Positions 35,618 through 45,493 of a stretch of DNA of 64,000 bases are shown piece by piece. Origin of the DNA: Novosphingobium subterraneum. Lineage in GTDB: Bacteria; Pseudomonadota; Alphaproteobacteria; Sphingomonadales; Sphingomonadaceae. Within the stretch, counting starts at the first letter, position 1; every line of letters begins with the position of its first letter. The translations under genes and the position numbers were made by a program. The stretch lies in contig NZ_JRVC01000011.1 of NCBI RefSeq assembly GCF_000807925.1, positions 62,001 to 126,000 on the forward strand. The letters are read 5' to 3'. The notes beneath the pieces were generated by a model. It worked only from the letters and a program-made list of their open reading frames with translations, ran no database searches and had not been told where the DNA came from.

Positions 35618-35679
35618 CGACGTCGGCGCCGGTCGGAGGAGCGCAGCCACAAGGGCTGGAAAAAATCCTGCTTACCCGG

Positions 35680-35708
35680 TTGACCGGACAGGCAGCCACA
35701 GCTAGAGG
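35680..35708 (+). promoter_or_regulatory. tRNA-Met promoter
   Basis: TTGACC (35680-35685) and TAGAGG (35703-35708) are separated by 17 bases and lie 38 bases before the tRNA, a plausible sigma-70 promoter. Confidence 0.45.
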
Positions 35709-35745
35709 CCCGACCTGCCCAGCGGACTTCAGTTTCGCGCACCGG

Positions 35746-35822
35746 GGCGGAGTAGCTCAGCAGGTTAGAGCAGCGGAATCATAATCCGCGTGTCGGGGGT
35801 TCGAGTCCCTCCTCCGCTACCA
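35746..35822 (+). tRNA. tRNA-Met (CAU anticodon)
   Basis: 77 bases including an encoded CCA. Acceptor GGCGGAG/CTCCGCT has a terminal G-U pair; the anticodon loop is ATCATAA (anticodon CAU) and the T-arm contains GGTTCGAGTCC. The overall sequence resembles elongator tRNA-Met of alphaproteobacteria; a lysidine-modified tRNA-Ile is the alternative. Its 3' end is the apparent target of the second island, whose integrase begins 190 bases downstream. Confidence 0.94.
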
Positions 35823-35958
35823 ACCCGGATTGTCCACCAGTGACCCACTGAGGCCACTGGCAGACATTTTTCGAGGAAAATCAAATATTTTTCGCGTCCC
35901 GTTGCGTACGCCGGCGTCCCGGTGCGACCGGCTGCGGCCACCCACGGCGATTTGGATT

Positions 35959-36010
35959 GGGGGTATTTTGGGGGTATTTTTCGGCTGTCCCCAAAACAGG
36001 CGATACCCCC
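35959..36010. repeat. Tandem and inverted GGGGGTAT repeats before the integrase
   Basis: GGGGGTATTTT occurs twice in perfect tandem (35959-35969, 35970-35980), and its inverse ATACCCCC lies at 36003-36010, three bases before the integrase ATG. Such repeats are typical arm-type binding sites beside P4-like integrases, where integrase or excisionase binds and autoregulation occurs. Confidence 0.6.
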
Positions 36011-36012
36011 AG

Positions 36013-37338
36013 ATGGCTTTGAAAGAACTTGAGGTCAAATACGCCACCAAGCGGCAGCGCCCCTACAAGCTGTCCGATGGAGAAGGCCTGCACCTGCTCG
36101 TCCAGCCGAACGGATCGAAGCTCTGGCGCCTGAAATACCGCTTCGACGGCAAGGAAAAACTGCTGAGCTTCGGCAAATATCCGACCGTCACGCTGGCGAT
36201 CGCCCGCGAGAAGCGGACCGAAGCCAAGCGGCTGCTCGATCAGGGTGAGGACCCCGCCGAGGCCAGGAAGCGGGCGAAGAAGCAGAGGGCCGCGCTCAAG
36301 CTGTTCGAAGAGATTGCGCGGGCCTGGCACGCCAATCGTATTGAAGGGCTGGACTCGGCCCATGCCCTGCGCGTCATCAACCGGATGGAGCGCGACGTCT
36401 TTCCGGTCATCGGGAAGCGTCCGATCACGGAAATCGACCCGCCCGAGATTCTCGAGATGATCCGCGCGGTCGAAGCGCGCGGCGCCCTCGATATCGCCCG
36501 TCGCCTCAAGCAGAACGTCAGCCAGATCTATCGCTTCGCGATCGCGAGCGGCTGGGCGACCATCGATCCGACGCTCGGCCTCAACGATGCGCTCAAGCCC
36601 AAGCCGCCCGTCAGGCACATGGCGCGCGTGCCGCTCGCGGAGTTTCCGAAGCTGGTGCGAGCGATCTTCGCCTATGACGGCGAGGACACGCCGCGCCGCC
36701 GCGAGATCACCCGTGACGCGCTGCTGTTCACCTTGCTCACATGGGTCCGAACCAGCGAAACCCGCTTCGCGGCCAGGGACGAGTTCGAGGATCTCTATGG
36801 ACCGAACCCGCTATGGCGTCTGTCGCCGGAGCGCATGAAGATGGAACGTGAGCATCTTGTTCCGCTGTCCCGCCAGGCCGCAATGATCGTTCAGCGCCGC
36901 TTGCAGGCGACGAACGATGCGTTCCTCTTTCCCGGAGCCAAGCCTGGAAAGTCTATTTCCGAGAACACCATGATCTATGCCTGTTATCGGATGGGGTATC
37001 TCCATCGGCAGACGGTACATGGGTTTAGGGGGCTCGGCTCGACCTGGGCGAACGAAGCCGAACGCTACAAGCCGGATTGGATCGAGATGGCGCTCGCTCA
37101 CGAGGACGAGGATGAGGTGCGCGGCGCTTACAACAGTGCGCTCTATCTCACACCGCGAAGGCGGATGCTCCAAGACTGGGCCGACGTGATCGACGCGGCA
37201 ACCGCAGTGTCGAATGTCGAGAAGAATCCTATCGAGTTCTCACAATTCATGCGCTGTTCCGCTCCCATCCAGCACCTGCCACCAAGCGACCAGAGACAGC
37301 CGTATTGGCAACGCCCCCTTCGGGCGGCTTCGCGATGA
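36013..37338 (+). CDS. P4-type tyrosine integrase (tRNA-Met island)
   Basis: 441 residues from the ATG at 36013; codons upstream in the same frame run through the attachment region and are not typical. DUF4102 arm-binding domain at the N-terminus (YKLSDGEGLHLLVQPNGSK). Catalytic residues: Arg in TWVRTSETRF, HxxR in VHGFRGLGSTW, His in ALAHEDED and Tyr in RGAYNSALY. It reads away from the tRNA-Met 3' end, the standard arrangement for an island inserted there. Only distantly similar to the integrase at 7252-8553, so the two islands arrived independently. Confidence 0.93.
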   Translation: MALKELEVKYATKRQRPYKLSDGEGLHLLVQPNGSKLWRLKYRFDGKEKLLSFGKYPTVTLAIAREKRTEAKRLLDQGEDPAEARKRAKKQRAALKLFEEIARAWHANRIEGLDSAHALRVINRMERDVFPVIGKRPITEIDPPEILEMIRAVEARGALDIARRLKQNVSQIYRFAIASGWATIDPTLGLNDALKPKPPVRHMARVPLAEFPKLVRAIFAYDGEDTPRRREITRDALLFTLLTWVRTSETRFAARDEFEDLYGPNPLWRLSPERMKMEREHLVPLSRQAAMIVQRRLQATNDAFLFPGAKPGKSISENTMIYACYRMGYLHRQTVHGFRGLGSTWANEAERYKPDWIEMALAHEDEDEVRGAYNSALYLTPRRRMLQDWADVIDAATAVSNVEKNPIEFSQFMRCSAPIQHLPPSDQRQPYWQRPLRAASR

Positions 37339-37352
37339 GCCTCAAAAGTCAG

Positions 37353-37380
37353 AACCGCCGATTTAGAGGCGCGGTTTTCT
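37353..37380 (+). terminator. Probable terminator after the integrase
   Basis: AACCGC-N12-GCGGTT stem followed by TTCT, 15 bases after the integrase stop. The stem is short, so confidence is moderate. The rest of the gap to 37776 contains a CCCTTG/CAAGGG hairpin (37480-37499) and the regulatory element at 37686; no gene is seen there. Confidence 0.4.
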
Positions 37381-37685
37381 GCCATAGTTGTTAGAAATAT
37401 CAGCTACTTAGATGCATCCGCGAATAGTAGAATGAACTCCAAGAAACCGTATCTCACTACATCTCATCATAGCTGATTCCCCTTGCAACTCGACAAGGGA
37501 AACCGCCGGGACCGCCAATTACGCCGATACATCGTCTGGAAGGGCTCGATTGGGGCGAGCAGAACGCGCGCATCCGTCCCGATGGACGCGCTCAGCGTGA
37601 CTAATTCAATGAAATATATGGGGTTATTTGCGTCGCCACGAAGCGTCAGCGGTGCAGGCTCATCAGTCCTTAATCAATGAGTGGG

Positions 37686-37718
37686 AGGAATAGTTCGCCA
37701 ACAAATTGAATTGGACGA
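37686..37718 (+). promoter_or_regulatory. Copy 1 of the 33-bp regulatory element (before TonB receptor 1)
   Basis: Begins AGGAATAGTT and ends TTGAATTGGACGA, 58 bases before the receptor ATG. It matches copy 3 (49847-49879) at 29 of 33 positions. A second shared block, CAAATG[G/C]CGCCAAA, follows at 37736-37750. Interpreted as the binding site of a common regulator, probably the LysR protein at 52271-53185. Confidence 0.6.
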
Positions 37719-37776
37719 TGAGCCCCAAGGCGCGGCAAATGGCGCCAAATCAAAAAATGCCGTGGGGAGGACAGTC

Positions 37777-40386
37777 ATGGTCACAGCCTTTAGGACAAAT
37801 TTGCTTTGTGCCACCGCGCTATCGATCGCGTGTGCGCTTGCAGTGCCGGCACATGCCCAGGACGCTGCATCGCAGGGCGAAAAGCCCGAGGCGCAGGAAG
37901 GTGGCCTTGAGACAATCGTCGTCACGGCGCAGAAGCGCGAACAGAATTTGCAGGATGTTCCAGCCGCCGTTTCCGCCATAGGCGGCGAGACGCTGCGCAC
38001 GCGCGGCATCACGGAGACCTCAGACTTGATGGGCGCGATCCCCAGCCTGCAAGTCACCACTCCCTATGGTCGCACCCAACCGAATTTCTCGCTGCGCGGG
38101 ATTTCAGTGGCGAACGAATTTTCCGCCTCCACTGCGTCGCCGGTTGGCGTCTATGTCGATGAAGTCTATCAGAGCTTCCGGGCGAGCCATGGCCTGCAAC
38201 TCTATGACATCGACCGGGTCGAGGTACTGCGCGGACCGCAAGGAACACTCTACGGTCGCAACACCACGGGTGGCGCGATCAGCTTCTTCACGCGCAAGCC
38301 GGATCTGGGAGAGGCCAATGGCTATCTGACCGCCGGCTATGCCAATTACGACACTTTCACGGTGCAGGGCGCCGCTGAAGCGACGCTGGTTCCCGACATC
38401 TTGGGCGTCCGCGTCGCCGGTACTTTTGCAAAAGGGGATGGTTGGCAGCGCAATGTACTGCCTGGGAATGAGCGCGACCTAGGGACCACCGATACGATCG
38501 GCGGTCGCATCTCGATCCGCTTCCGGCCCGATCCCGATCTCGACATCAATTTGAAGCTCTATGCCGCGAAGGACGATCCATGGGGCACCGCGCCCTATGC
38601 AGGTGGTCAACTCGCGGGCGGGCAGGATGCGCTCGGCTATTCGCGTTACGATCCGCAACCTTTCCTAGGCGGGCGGTTGCTGCGTGACAATGAGGTCGCA
38701 GTTGATCGGGTAGGTAAGAACATCAGCAAGTCGAAAGGGATAGCCCTCAACATCAAATGGGATGTCAGCGACCAATTCTCCGTCACCTCGATTACCGGCT
38801 ACGACACCGGCGACTATATCAACAATCCTGATGATTGCGATGGCGGCCCAGCCGATCTCTGCTCGATCGGCCTCACGTCGACGAGCAAGAATTTCAACCA
38901 GGACCTGCGTTTCAGCTATTCGAACGACCGCCTCGATATCATTGCCGGCCTTTATTATGGCAGGGACAAGGTCAAGACGGTCAACTACCCGGACTTTTTC
39001 GGGGCGCTGAGGCCGCTGCTGCTTGGCGCCGGTCTTCCGGGCAGCTACAATAACGCCGCAATCGGAACGCCCGACGCGATCCGCTATATCCCAGCCTTTG
39101 CCGCCAATCCGGCGTTGGGGCCTGGCGATGCCGGATTCTGCGACGCGATCGAGATCAATCCCAACGGCTTCCTTGATGCACGCTCGCTGATTGCACTCCA
39201 GACCGACATCGCGATCAATAATACGGGCAATGGCGGCATGGGGGGTAGCTTTTCGGCGGGCTGCGCCGGGGCAGGCGCGCCTCCGTTCACCCCGATCCTC
39301 GGCGAACAGCGTTTTGACGTGTCGCGCCCCTCGAAGGCGATCTACGGCGACGTAACCTGGAAAGCGACCGAGCGGCTGACCGTGGCGGTGGGTGCACGCT
39401 ACACCCAGGATAAGGTCAATTACCTTAACGGCAGCACTTTCCTCTATGCGCTCGACGGTACGACGCCGGTTGTCAACCTGATCCCCTACAGCAATCCATA
39501 CAACCCCAATCTCGCGCCGCTTGAGCAGCGCGAAAAGGCAAACAGGCTAACCGGCCGTATCAATGTCAGCTATGAGTTCGCCGATGATATCATGGGCTAT
39601 CTCCAGTACAGTCGCGGTTACCGCAGCGGCAGCTTCAACGGGCTTGCCTATCAGGGCGTCAATCAAGTCTATTATATCCAGCCTGAAAAGGTGAATGCAT
39701 ATGAGGCGGGGCTCAAAACCCGGCTGTTCGATCGCCGCGTCCAACTTAACCTCGCGGGCTTCTACTACGAGTATTCGAATCACCAAGTAACGCAGGCGGT
39801 CGGCGCTACAACCTTCACGCGCAGCGCCAATGGTCGCCTGTTCGGTGGCGAGGCCGAACTCGCCTGGCAGGTGGCCGATACGTTGCGTTTCGATGCTTCG
39901 CTGGGCTATCTCAACAGCAAGTACAAAGGCAATGTGATCGATCCGGCAAACCCGGCCAGCCCGACATTGAACGTCAACGGCAATCCCTTCCCGAACGCGC
40001 CGGAGGTTACGTTCCAGGCCGGATTCGACTGGGATATGATCGATGACGGCACCAACAAGCTGACCTTGCGCGGTGATGCGTCCTACATGGGCAAGTACTA
40101 TTTTGATCCGTTCAAGAATTATGGGCAGACACCGTGCGATACACCCCCAGCGGGATCGAACATAACGCTCGCGGGTAAGGCGATTACATGCGCAAATCCG
40201 GGCTACTGGCTCGCCAATGCGCGATTAACCTATGCGCACGACAATATGTCGGTTAGCTTGTGGGCGAAGAATCTGTTCGACAAATATTACTACACCTACG
40301 GCCTCAACCTGAACGTGTTCGGCTACGATTATCTGAACCGCGGCATGCCGCGCACTTATGGCGTCGAAGCGACAGTCAAGTTCTGA
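37777..40386 (+). CDS. TonB-dependent outer-membrane receptor
   Basis: 869 residues from the ATG at 37777 (GGGGAGGA upstream). A signal peptide ends near AVPAHAQ, followed by a TonB box (ETIVVTAQKREQ), the plug domain with VEVLRGPQGTLYGRNTTGG, and a 22-stranded barrel ending in the aromatic terminus GVEATVKF. It imports a substrate too large or scarce for porins, driven by TonB. As first gene of the catabolic cargo it probably takes up the pathway substrate. It has its own strong terminator and a copy of the shared regulatory element. Confidence 0.94.
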   Translation: MVTAFRTNLLCATALSIACALAVPAHAQDAASQGEKPEAQEGGLETIVVTAQKREQNLQDVPAAVSAIGGETLRTRGITETSDLMGAIPSLQVTTPYGRTQPNFSLRGISVANEFSASTASPVGVYVDEVYQSFRASHGLQLYDIDRVEVLRGPQGTLYGRNTTGGAISFFTRKPDLGEANGYLTAGYANYDTFTVQGAAEATLVPDILGVRVAGTFAKGDGWQRNVLPGNERDLGTTDTIGGRISIRFRPDPDLDINLKLYAAKDDPWGTAPYAGGQLAGGQDALGYSRYDPQPFLGGRLLRDNEVAVDRVGKNISKSKGIALNIKWDVSDQFSVTSITGYDTGDYINNPDDCDGGPADLCSIGLTSTSKNFNQDLRFSYSNDRLDIIAGLYYGRDKVKTVNYPDFFGALRPLLLGAGLPGSYNNAAIGTPDAIRYIPAFAANPALGPGDAGFCDAIEINPNGFLDARSLIALQTDIAINNTGNGGMGGSFSAGCAGAGAPPFTPILGEQRFDVSRPSKAIYGDVTWKATERLTVAVGARYTQDKVNYLNGSTFLYALDGTTPVVNLIPYSNPYNPNLAPLEQREKANRLTGRINVSYEFADDIMGYLQYSRGYRSGSFNGLAYQGVNQVYYIQPEKVNAYEAGLKTRLFDRRVQLNLAGFYYEYSNHQVTQAVGATTFTRSANGRLFGGEAELAWQVADTLRFDASLGYLNSKYKGNVIDPANPASPTLNVNGNPFPNAPEVTFQAGFDWDMIDDGTNKLTLRGDASYMGKYYFDPFKNYGQTPCDTPPAGSNITLAGKAITCANPGYWLANARLTYAHDNMSVSLWAKNLFDKYYYTYGLNLNVFGYDYLNRGMPRTYGVEATVKF

Positions 40387-40398
40387 TCGCTGCTGCGA

Positions 40399-40444
40399 CG
40401 GGGGCGGCGGGCATCCTCTCCCGCCCGCTGCCCCCGATTTTTTC
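40399..40444 (+). terminator. Rho-independent terminator after TonB receptor 1
   Basis: 13-bp stem (40399-40411 with 40424-40436, one G-T pair) rich in G+C, followed by ATTTTTTC. It separates the receptor from the aldehyde dehydrogenase, so the latter needs its own promoter in the following 170 bases, where I see no clear motif. Confidence 0.8.
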
Positions 40445-40617
40445 GACCTGACTTTCAGACCGAGGAGCATCCATAATGCGTTCCACCGGCAACGGTCCCT
40501 CATTCATCGGCACGGCGTACAGAATCGAGCGCGCTGTGATCACTGAGATCGGCGCAGCTGAAAGCACCGCCCAGGCGAGCAGCGCCGAGCGGCCAGCGCG
40601 CCTCCGGACGATTTAAC

Positions 40618-42042
40618 GTGGATGCGTCTCGGAACAGAACTGAGCTGGAACGAATTTTCGCGACCCAACGCGAAGGGACGCGTGAGCAGGTTTCGCGCAG
40701 CTACGAAGAACGCATGGACCTGCTCGGGCGCCTTGGCCGGATATTTGAGCAGCACAGAGACGAATTGGTCGATGCCGTTGCCGCCGATTTCGGCATTCGA
40801 TCCCGCTACGAGACTATCCTGCTCGACCTGATGCTTGGCATATCGGAAATTAAATTTGCGCGCCGCAATCTGAAGACGTGGCTGAGGCCGCGGCGGGTGA
40901 AGACTGACATCTTCGGCCTTCCCGGTTCATCGCGCCTGGTCCCCCAGCCCCTAGGTGTGGTGGGCGTTCTCGGCACGTGGAACTATCCGCTCGGCACCAT
41001 ATTCGTTGGCGCGGCCGGTGCATTGGCGGCCGGCAACCGCGTGATCGCAAAGCCGAGCGAAGTTTCCGCCAACGCCGCCGAAGCCAGCGAGCGGCTTGTG
41101 CGCCGGTATTTCGCCGAAGAGGAATTCGCGATTGTCCAGGGCGGGCCCGACATGGCACAGGCGATGACGGCCCTACCTTTCGACCATATTCTCTTCACCG
41201 GTTCACCCGCGGTTGGCCGCAAAGTCTATGAAGCGGCGGCTGCCAACCTTACACCTGTTACTCTGGAACTTGGCGGCAAATGCCCTGCCATCGTGGGCAA
41301 GGGTGCATCGCTTGCACAAGTCTGTGAAAGCTTAGTGTTCGGCAAGCTGCTCAACGCCGGCCAGACCTGCATCGCCGCTGACTATGCCTTCGTCCATGTC
41401 GATCAGATGGAAAGCTTCGTCGCCGCACTCCGCGCTCAGGTTGCCAAATGCTACCCCAACGCGGCAAGCAACCCCGATTTCACCAGTATCATCAATGACC
41501 GACAGTTCGCGCGGCTCCAAGGTTTGCTCGATGATGCCGAAGCCAAGGGCGCGACGGTGCTCAACCTCTCGGACAACGGCGATGGAACGCTTCCTGAACG
41601 GCATCGGATCGTGCCGTTGGCGGTTCTCGACGTTACCGATGACATGGCGATGATGCAGGAGGAGATTTTCGGACCGATCCTGCCGATCATGCCATATCGC
41701 TCCGAAGACGAGCTCATTCGCTACGTAAACCGGCATGAGCGCCCGCTGGCGCTCTATTATTTTGGCGACGAAAGTGAGGAACGGCGCAAGATCATTTCCG
41801 AAACGCACGCTGGCGGCGTGACTCTCAACGGCACGGTCATGCACGTCTTCCAGCGCCGGCTGCCTTTCGGTGGCATCGGACAGAGCGGCATCGGTGCCTA
41901 TACCGGCGTCGCCAGTTTCGAGCGCTTCACTCATTACAAGCCGGTGTTCTCTCAGCCGAAACTCAGCCTGCTTGGTCAACTTCTGCCACCCTATTCGAGC
42001 AAGACCGAAGGACTACTCAACATCTTCGAAAAGATCCTCTGA
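40618..42042 (+). CDS. Aldehyde dehydrogenase, coniferyl-aldehyde type
   Basis: 474 residues from a GTG at 40618 with no strong ribosome-binding site. Family motifs: GVVGVLGTWNYPLGTIF, the catalytic Glu in LELGGKCPAI and the catalytic Cys in NAGQTCIAADYAF. The short class-3-like form with a C-terminal hydrophobic tail is typical of coniferyl and fatty aldehyde dehydrogenases. It should oxidise the aldehyde made by the adjacent GMC dehydrogenase to a carboxylic acid. Confidence 0.9.
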   Translation: MDASRNRTELERIFATQREGTREQVSRSYEERMDLLGRLGRIFEQHRDELVDAVAADFGIRSRYETILLDLMLGISEIKFARRNLKTWLRPRRVKTDIFGLPGSSRLVPQPLGVVGVLGTWNYPLGTIFVGAAGALAAGNRVIAKPSEVSANAAEASERLVRRYFAEEEFAIVQGGPDMAQAMTALPFDHILFTGSPAVGRKVYEAAAANLTPVTLELGGKCPAIVGKGASLAQVCESLVFGKLLNAGQTCIAADYAFVHVDQMESFVAALRAQVAKCYPNAASNPDFTSIINDRQFARLQGLLDDAEAKGATVLNLSDNGDGTLPERHRIVPLAVLDVTDDMAMMQEEIFGPILPIMPYRSEDELIRYVNRHERPLALYYFGDESEERRKIISETHAGGVTLNGTVMHVFQRRLPFGGIGQSGIGAYTGVASFERFTHYKPVFSQPKLSLLGQLLPPYSSKTEGLLNIFEKIL

Positions 42043-42118
42043 CGTGGCTGCGGCGGTTGATGCTGGCATGTTGCATGACGCCGGGTCGCCAGCATGGGTC
42101 GAATGACAAGGGAAGCAA

Positions 42119-43753
42119 ATGGCTGACTATGTAATTATTGGAGGTGGGTCGTCGGGCGGCGTTATCGCCAGCCGGTTGTCCGAGGACCCCGATGTCACCG
42201 TTTGCCTGCTCGAGGCAGGCGGCCCAGGCACCTCGCCGCTTGTGTCCACGCCCGGCGCTTTTGGGGCGCTGATCCAAGACTATCGGATCAATACGCTCAA
42301 CTGGCGGTTCAACACCGACCCTTCAAAGGCGCTCAACGACCGCCGCCTCTACAATCCGCGCGGGAAGATGCTGGGTGGATCGAGCGGTATGAACGGGATG
42401 GTCTATATCCGCGGCGACCGGTCGGATTTCGACCACTGGGCCGAACTCGGCAACGACGGCTGGGGTTACAACGATGTCCTGTCCTATTTCCGCAAGGCTG
42501 AGAATAATGAGCGCGGTGAGGATGAGTTTCACGGCTCGTCGGGACCGCTTCACGTATCCAACGGCAAGCGCGAATTCGATGTCTATGATGCTTTCATCGA
42601 GGCGGCGACTGGACTGGACCATCAAGCCAATCCGGACTTCAATGGTGCCAGCCAGGAAGGTGTCGGCATCTATCAGTTTACCGTGAAGGACGGGAAGCGC
42701 GCCAGCGTGAAGGCGTGTTACCTTGATCCGGTGATGGGCAGGCGCGGCAACCTCCGCGTCGAAGTACATGCCCGCGTCCATCGTATCAGGTTTGAGGGCA
42801 ACCGCGCGGTGGCAGTCGAGTATTCCCAGGACGGGCAGTTGAAGACGATCCCGTGCGAAAAGGAAGTCATTGTCAGCGGCGGCGCCTATAATTCGCCCCA
42901 ACTGTTGATGCTTTCCGGTATCGGACCGCGTGATGAGTTGGAGAAGCATGGAATCGAAGTGATTCATGATATTCCCGGTGTCGGCCAGAATCTTCACGAC
43001 CATCCTGACCTGATGCTGATCTACCAGTCGAAGAAGCGGCTCGGGATCGCACTCAATGTCGTTGGCGCGCTCAAGACCGTGCGAGACCTATTCCAGTATC
43101 TCACGCAAAGGAAAAGCTGGCTGGCATCGCCGCCCACGGCTGCAGGCGGTTTCTTGCGATCCGCGCCGGGGCAGAACCGGGCGGACTGCCAGGTCCATGT
43201 CGTGCCGCTCGCCTATCGCGACCATGCGCGCGACTACAAGCTGATGACGAAATGGGGCTATGCGATCATTCTCAATATTGGGCGCCCAAAGAGCCGCGGC
43301 TGGGTTGCCTTACATGACTCAAACCCCGAATCCGATCCCAAGATGGACCTCAATCTCTTGAGTCATCCCGACGACCTCAAGACGTTGCGCAATGCCTTCC
43401 GTGTCGTGCAGGAGATCCTGCATTCGGATCGCATGAAGGCGATGATGAAACGGCCTCTCTATCCTGACCGCTACCTTGAAACTGATGAAGAGATCGACGC
43501 CTATATCCGGGCAGAAGCCAATCATGCTTATCATCCGGTGGGAACATGCAAGATGGGCACCGACGAGATGGCGGTGGTCGACAACCGCCTGCGCGTTCAC
43601 GGCCTCGCAAATATCCGCGTGGCCGATGCCTCGATCATGCCATCAATCGTCAACGGCAACACCAATGCAACCTGCATCATGATCGGCGAGAAAGCCGCCG
43701 ACATGATCCGGCACGATAATATGAGCAGCAAGAATAGCATCGCAGAATATTGA
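42119..43753 (+). CDS. GMC family FAD-dependent alcohol dehydrogenase
   Basis: 544 residues, start after GGGAAGC. FAD motif YVIIGGGSSGGVIASRLSED, GMC signature GKMLGGSSGMNGMVYIRG, catalytic histidine in HAYHPVGTCKMG and the second active-site block near NGNTNATCIMIGEKAA. Members oxidise primary alcohols (choline, alkanols, polyethylene glycol) to aldehydes. Gene order with a TonB receptor, aldehyde dehydrogenase and acyl-CoA ligase recalls the peg operon of sphingomonads, but the beta-oxidation genes that follow point to another alcohol. The last codons overlap copy 2 of the regulatory element. Confidence 0.92.
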   Translation: MADYVIIGGGSSGGVIASRLSEDPDVTVCLLEAGGPGTSPLVSTPGAFGALIQDYRINTLNWRFNTDPSKALNDRRLYNPRGKMLGGSSGMNGMVYIRGDRSDFDHWAELGNDGWGYNDVLSYFRKAENNERGEDEFHGSSGPLHVSNGKREFDVYDAFIEAATGLDHQANPDFNGASQEGVGIYQFTVKDGKRASVKACYLDPVMGRRGNLRVEVHARVHRIRFEGNRAVAVEYSQDGQLKTIPCEKEVIVSGGAYNSPQLLMLSGIGPRDELEKHGIEVIHDIPGVGQNLHDHPDLMLIYQSKKRLGIALNVVGALKTVRDLFQYLTQRKSWLASPPTAAGGFLRSAPGQNRADCQVHVVPLAYRDHARDYKLMTKWGYAIILNIGRPKSRGWVALHDSNPESDPKMDLNLLSHPDDLKTLRNAFRVVQEILHSDRMKAMMKRPLYPDRYLETDEEIDAYIRAEANHAYHPVGTCKMGTDEMAVVDNRLRVHGLANIRVADASIMPSIVNGNTNATCIMIGEKAADMIRHDNMSSKNSIAEY

Positions 43754-43762
43754 ATTGGACGA
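43730..43762 (+). promoter_or_regulatory. Copy 2 of the 33-bp regulatory element (before the CoA ligase)
   Basis: Matches copy 3 at 25 of 33 positions, with the 13-base end TTGAATTGGACGA identical. It overlaps the final codons and stop of the GMC gene and lies 120 bases before the CoA-ligase ATG, so a promoter may start there. Confidence 0.5.
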
Positions 43763-43882
43763 TTGGATCAATGCTGCAGACACAGATGCTTACGAAAAGA
43801 AGTCCGGAGAGGCCTATCGCATGTCAGTTTATTATGTGTCGACTGCGCCATTGTGGGCGAGCGCCTTAGAGGAGCGCGGCTG

Positions 43883-45427
43883 ATGGACGTCCGTACGCAA
43901 ATACGTCGCGCCGCACGTTATTTCGCCCAGCAAGAGGCTCTCGTTCACGGCCACAGGCGGTTGACTTTCTCGGAAGCCTGGTTGCGCGGCGTGAAGCTCG
44001 CAAATGCTCTTGCGGAGTGCGGCCTTCAACCGGGTGACCGGATTGCTACGCTGGAGAAGAACTCCATCGAGGCCGCCGACATCATACTGGCGGCTGCCAT
44101 TGGAAACTATACGCGTGTTCCTCTCTATGCGCGCAACCGATGTGAAGCGCACGCCCATATGATCGCGAGTACCGGATCTCGGTTGGCGCTGGTCGATGAG
44201 GCATTGGCTTCGGAGTTGGCGGGGCTGGATGCCCAAGCTCCGACGCTTGAGCGGATCATTATCCGCGATCACAACTATGAGAATTGGTTGGCGACAGCCT
44301 CGGACCGGGATCCTGATCCCGTCGTCGCGCCGGAGGACTATTGTGTCATCCGCCACACCGGCGGCACGACGGGCAAACCCAAGGGCGTTGCCTATCGGCA
44401 CCGTTCATGGATGACGATCTCCGCCGCATTTTTCAGCATCGGCCCCCAAGTGGCCCCAGGGGATGCCATTCTGCATGTCGGCCCGTTGTCCCATGCATCG
44501 GGCTTCCTGTTCGTGCCGGCCTGGTATTGCGGCGCCCGCAACGTGATGATGGACGGCTTCGATCCAGCGTCCTTTCTTGACACTCTCGAGCAGGAACGGA
44601 TCAGCCATGCCTTTGTAGCCCCCACCATGCTCAATGCCATAGTGCATCACGACGGGGCATATGGCCGCCACTTTCCGAATTTGAAGTTTCTGCTGAGTGC
44701 TTCAGCGCCGATCTCCGAGCCGACGCTTCGCAAGTCGTGCCAGATATTCGGGAATCATGTTCTTCATTCGGGCTATGGACAGACCGAAATCCTGCCCATC
44801 GCGTCTATGGGGCCCAACGAGTGGTTCGGCGAATTTGAAGGTTCTGCCCCAATTCGGGCGGTCGGACGTCCCATGAGTGGCGCCGATATCGAAATCCGTA
44901 ACGAGGACGGAAAGGTGCTGGGACCAAACGAGCCCGGCGAGATCGTCGCACGGTTCGAAAATGGCCAGATGGAGGAATTCTGGAACGATCCGGAGGAAAC
45001 CGCCCGGCGCATGGAAGATGGCTGGGTCAAAACCGGCGATGTCGGCATGATCGACACAAACGGATTTTTGTATCTGCTCGATCGCAACAACGACATGATC
45101 GTGTCAGGCGGCTTCAATATCTATCCCACCGAAATCGAAAACGTAATTGCCGACCATCCCGGTGTACTCGAGGTCGCGGTCTTTGGCGTGCCCCATGAAA
45201 AATGGGGTGAAACGCCGCTTGCAATGGTGCGTGTCAAGCCCGGAGCACAAATCACGGAGACCGAGATAATAGATTTGGTGCGCCAGCGTCTGGGCTCCGC
45301 AAAAAAGCCAAGCAAGGTCGTTTTTACCGCCGAGCCACTGCCGTTGAGCAATGTCGGAAAGGTGCTTCGTTCAAAGCTTCGAGAGCCCTATTGGGCGGGC
45401 CAGGACCGGCGCATTTCGGGGGCATGA
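43883..45427 (+). CDS. Acyl-CoA ligase (AMP-forming)
   Basis: 514 residues from the ATG at 43883 (GAGGAG upstream). AMP-binding signature RHTGGTTGKPKGVAYRH, the GYGQTEI motif, TGDVGMIDTNGFLYLLDR with the hinge, and the C-terminal adenylation lysine region SAKKPSKVVF. It activates a carboxylic acid with CoA and ATP. In context it would act on the acid produced by the alcohol and aldehyde dehydrogenases and feed beta-oxidation. Confidence 0.92.
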   Translation: MDVRTQIRRAARYFAQQEALVHGHRRLTFSEAWLRGVKLANALAECGLQPGDRIATLEKNSIEAADIILAAAIGNYTRVPLYARNRCEAHAHMIASTGSRLALVDEALASELAGLDAQAPTLERIIIRDHNYENWLATASDRDPDPVVAPEDYCVIRHTGGTTGKPKGVAYRHRSWMTISAAFFSIGPQVAPGDAILHVGPLSHASGFLFVPAWYCGARNVMMDGFDPASFLDTLEQERISHAFVAPTMLNAIVHHDGAYGRHFPNLKFLLSASAPISEPTLRKSCQIFGNHVLHSGYGQTEILPIASMGPNEWFGEFEGSAPIRAVGRPMSGADIEIRNEDGKVLGPNEPGEIVARFENGQMEEFWNDPEETARRMEDGWVKTGDVGMIDTNGFLYLLDRNNDMIVSGGFNIYPTEIENVIADHPGVLEVAVFGVPHEKWGETPLAMVRVKPGAQITETEIIDLVRQRLGSAKKPSKVVFTAEPLPLSNVGKVLRSKLREPYWAGQDRRISGA

Positions 45428-45493
45428 CCGACGCAGCCATCCTAGCCACATCCTCTATTCCGGTGACCGCCTGCCGGCGCGCGGGAGACTGCA

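Noticed and set aside
37777..45427. Assignment as a polyethylene glycol (peg) operon
   Set aside because: The order TonB receptor, aldehyde dehydrogenase, GMC dehydrogenase, CoA ligase is similar, but the permease and AraC regulator are missing and a full beta-oxidation set follows, so only a loose resemblance is claimed.
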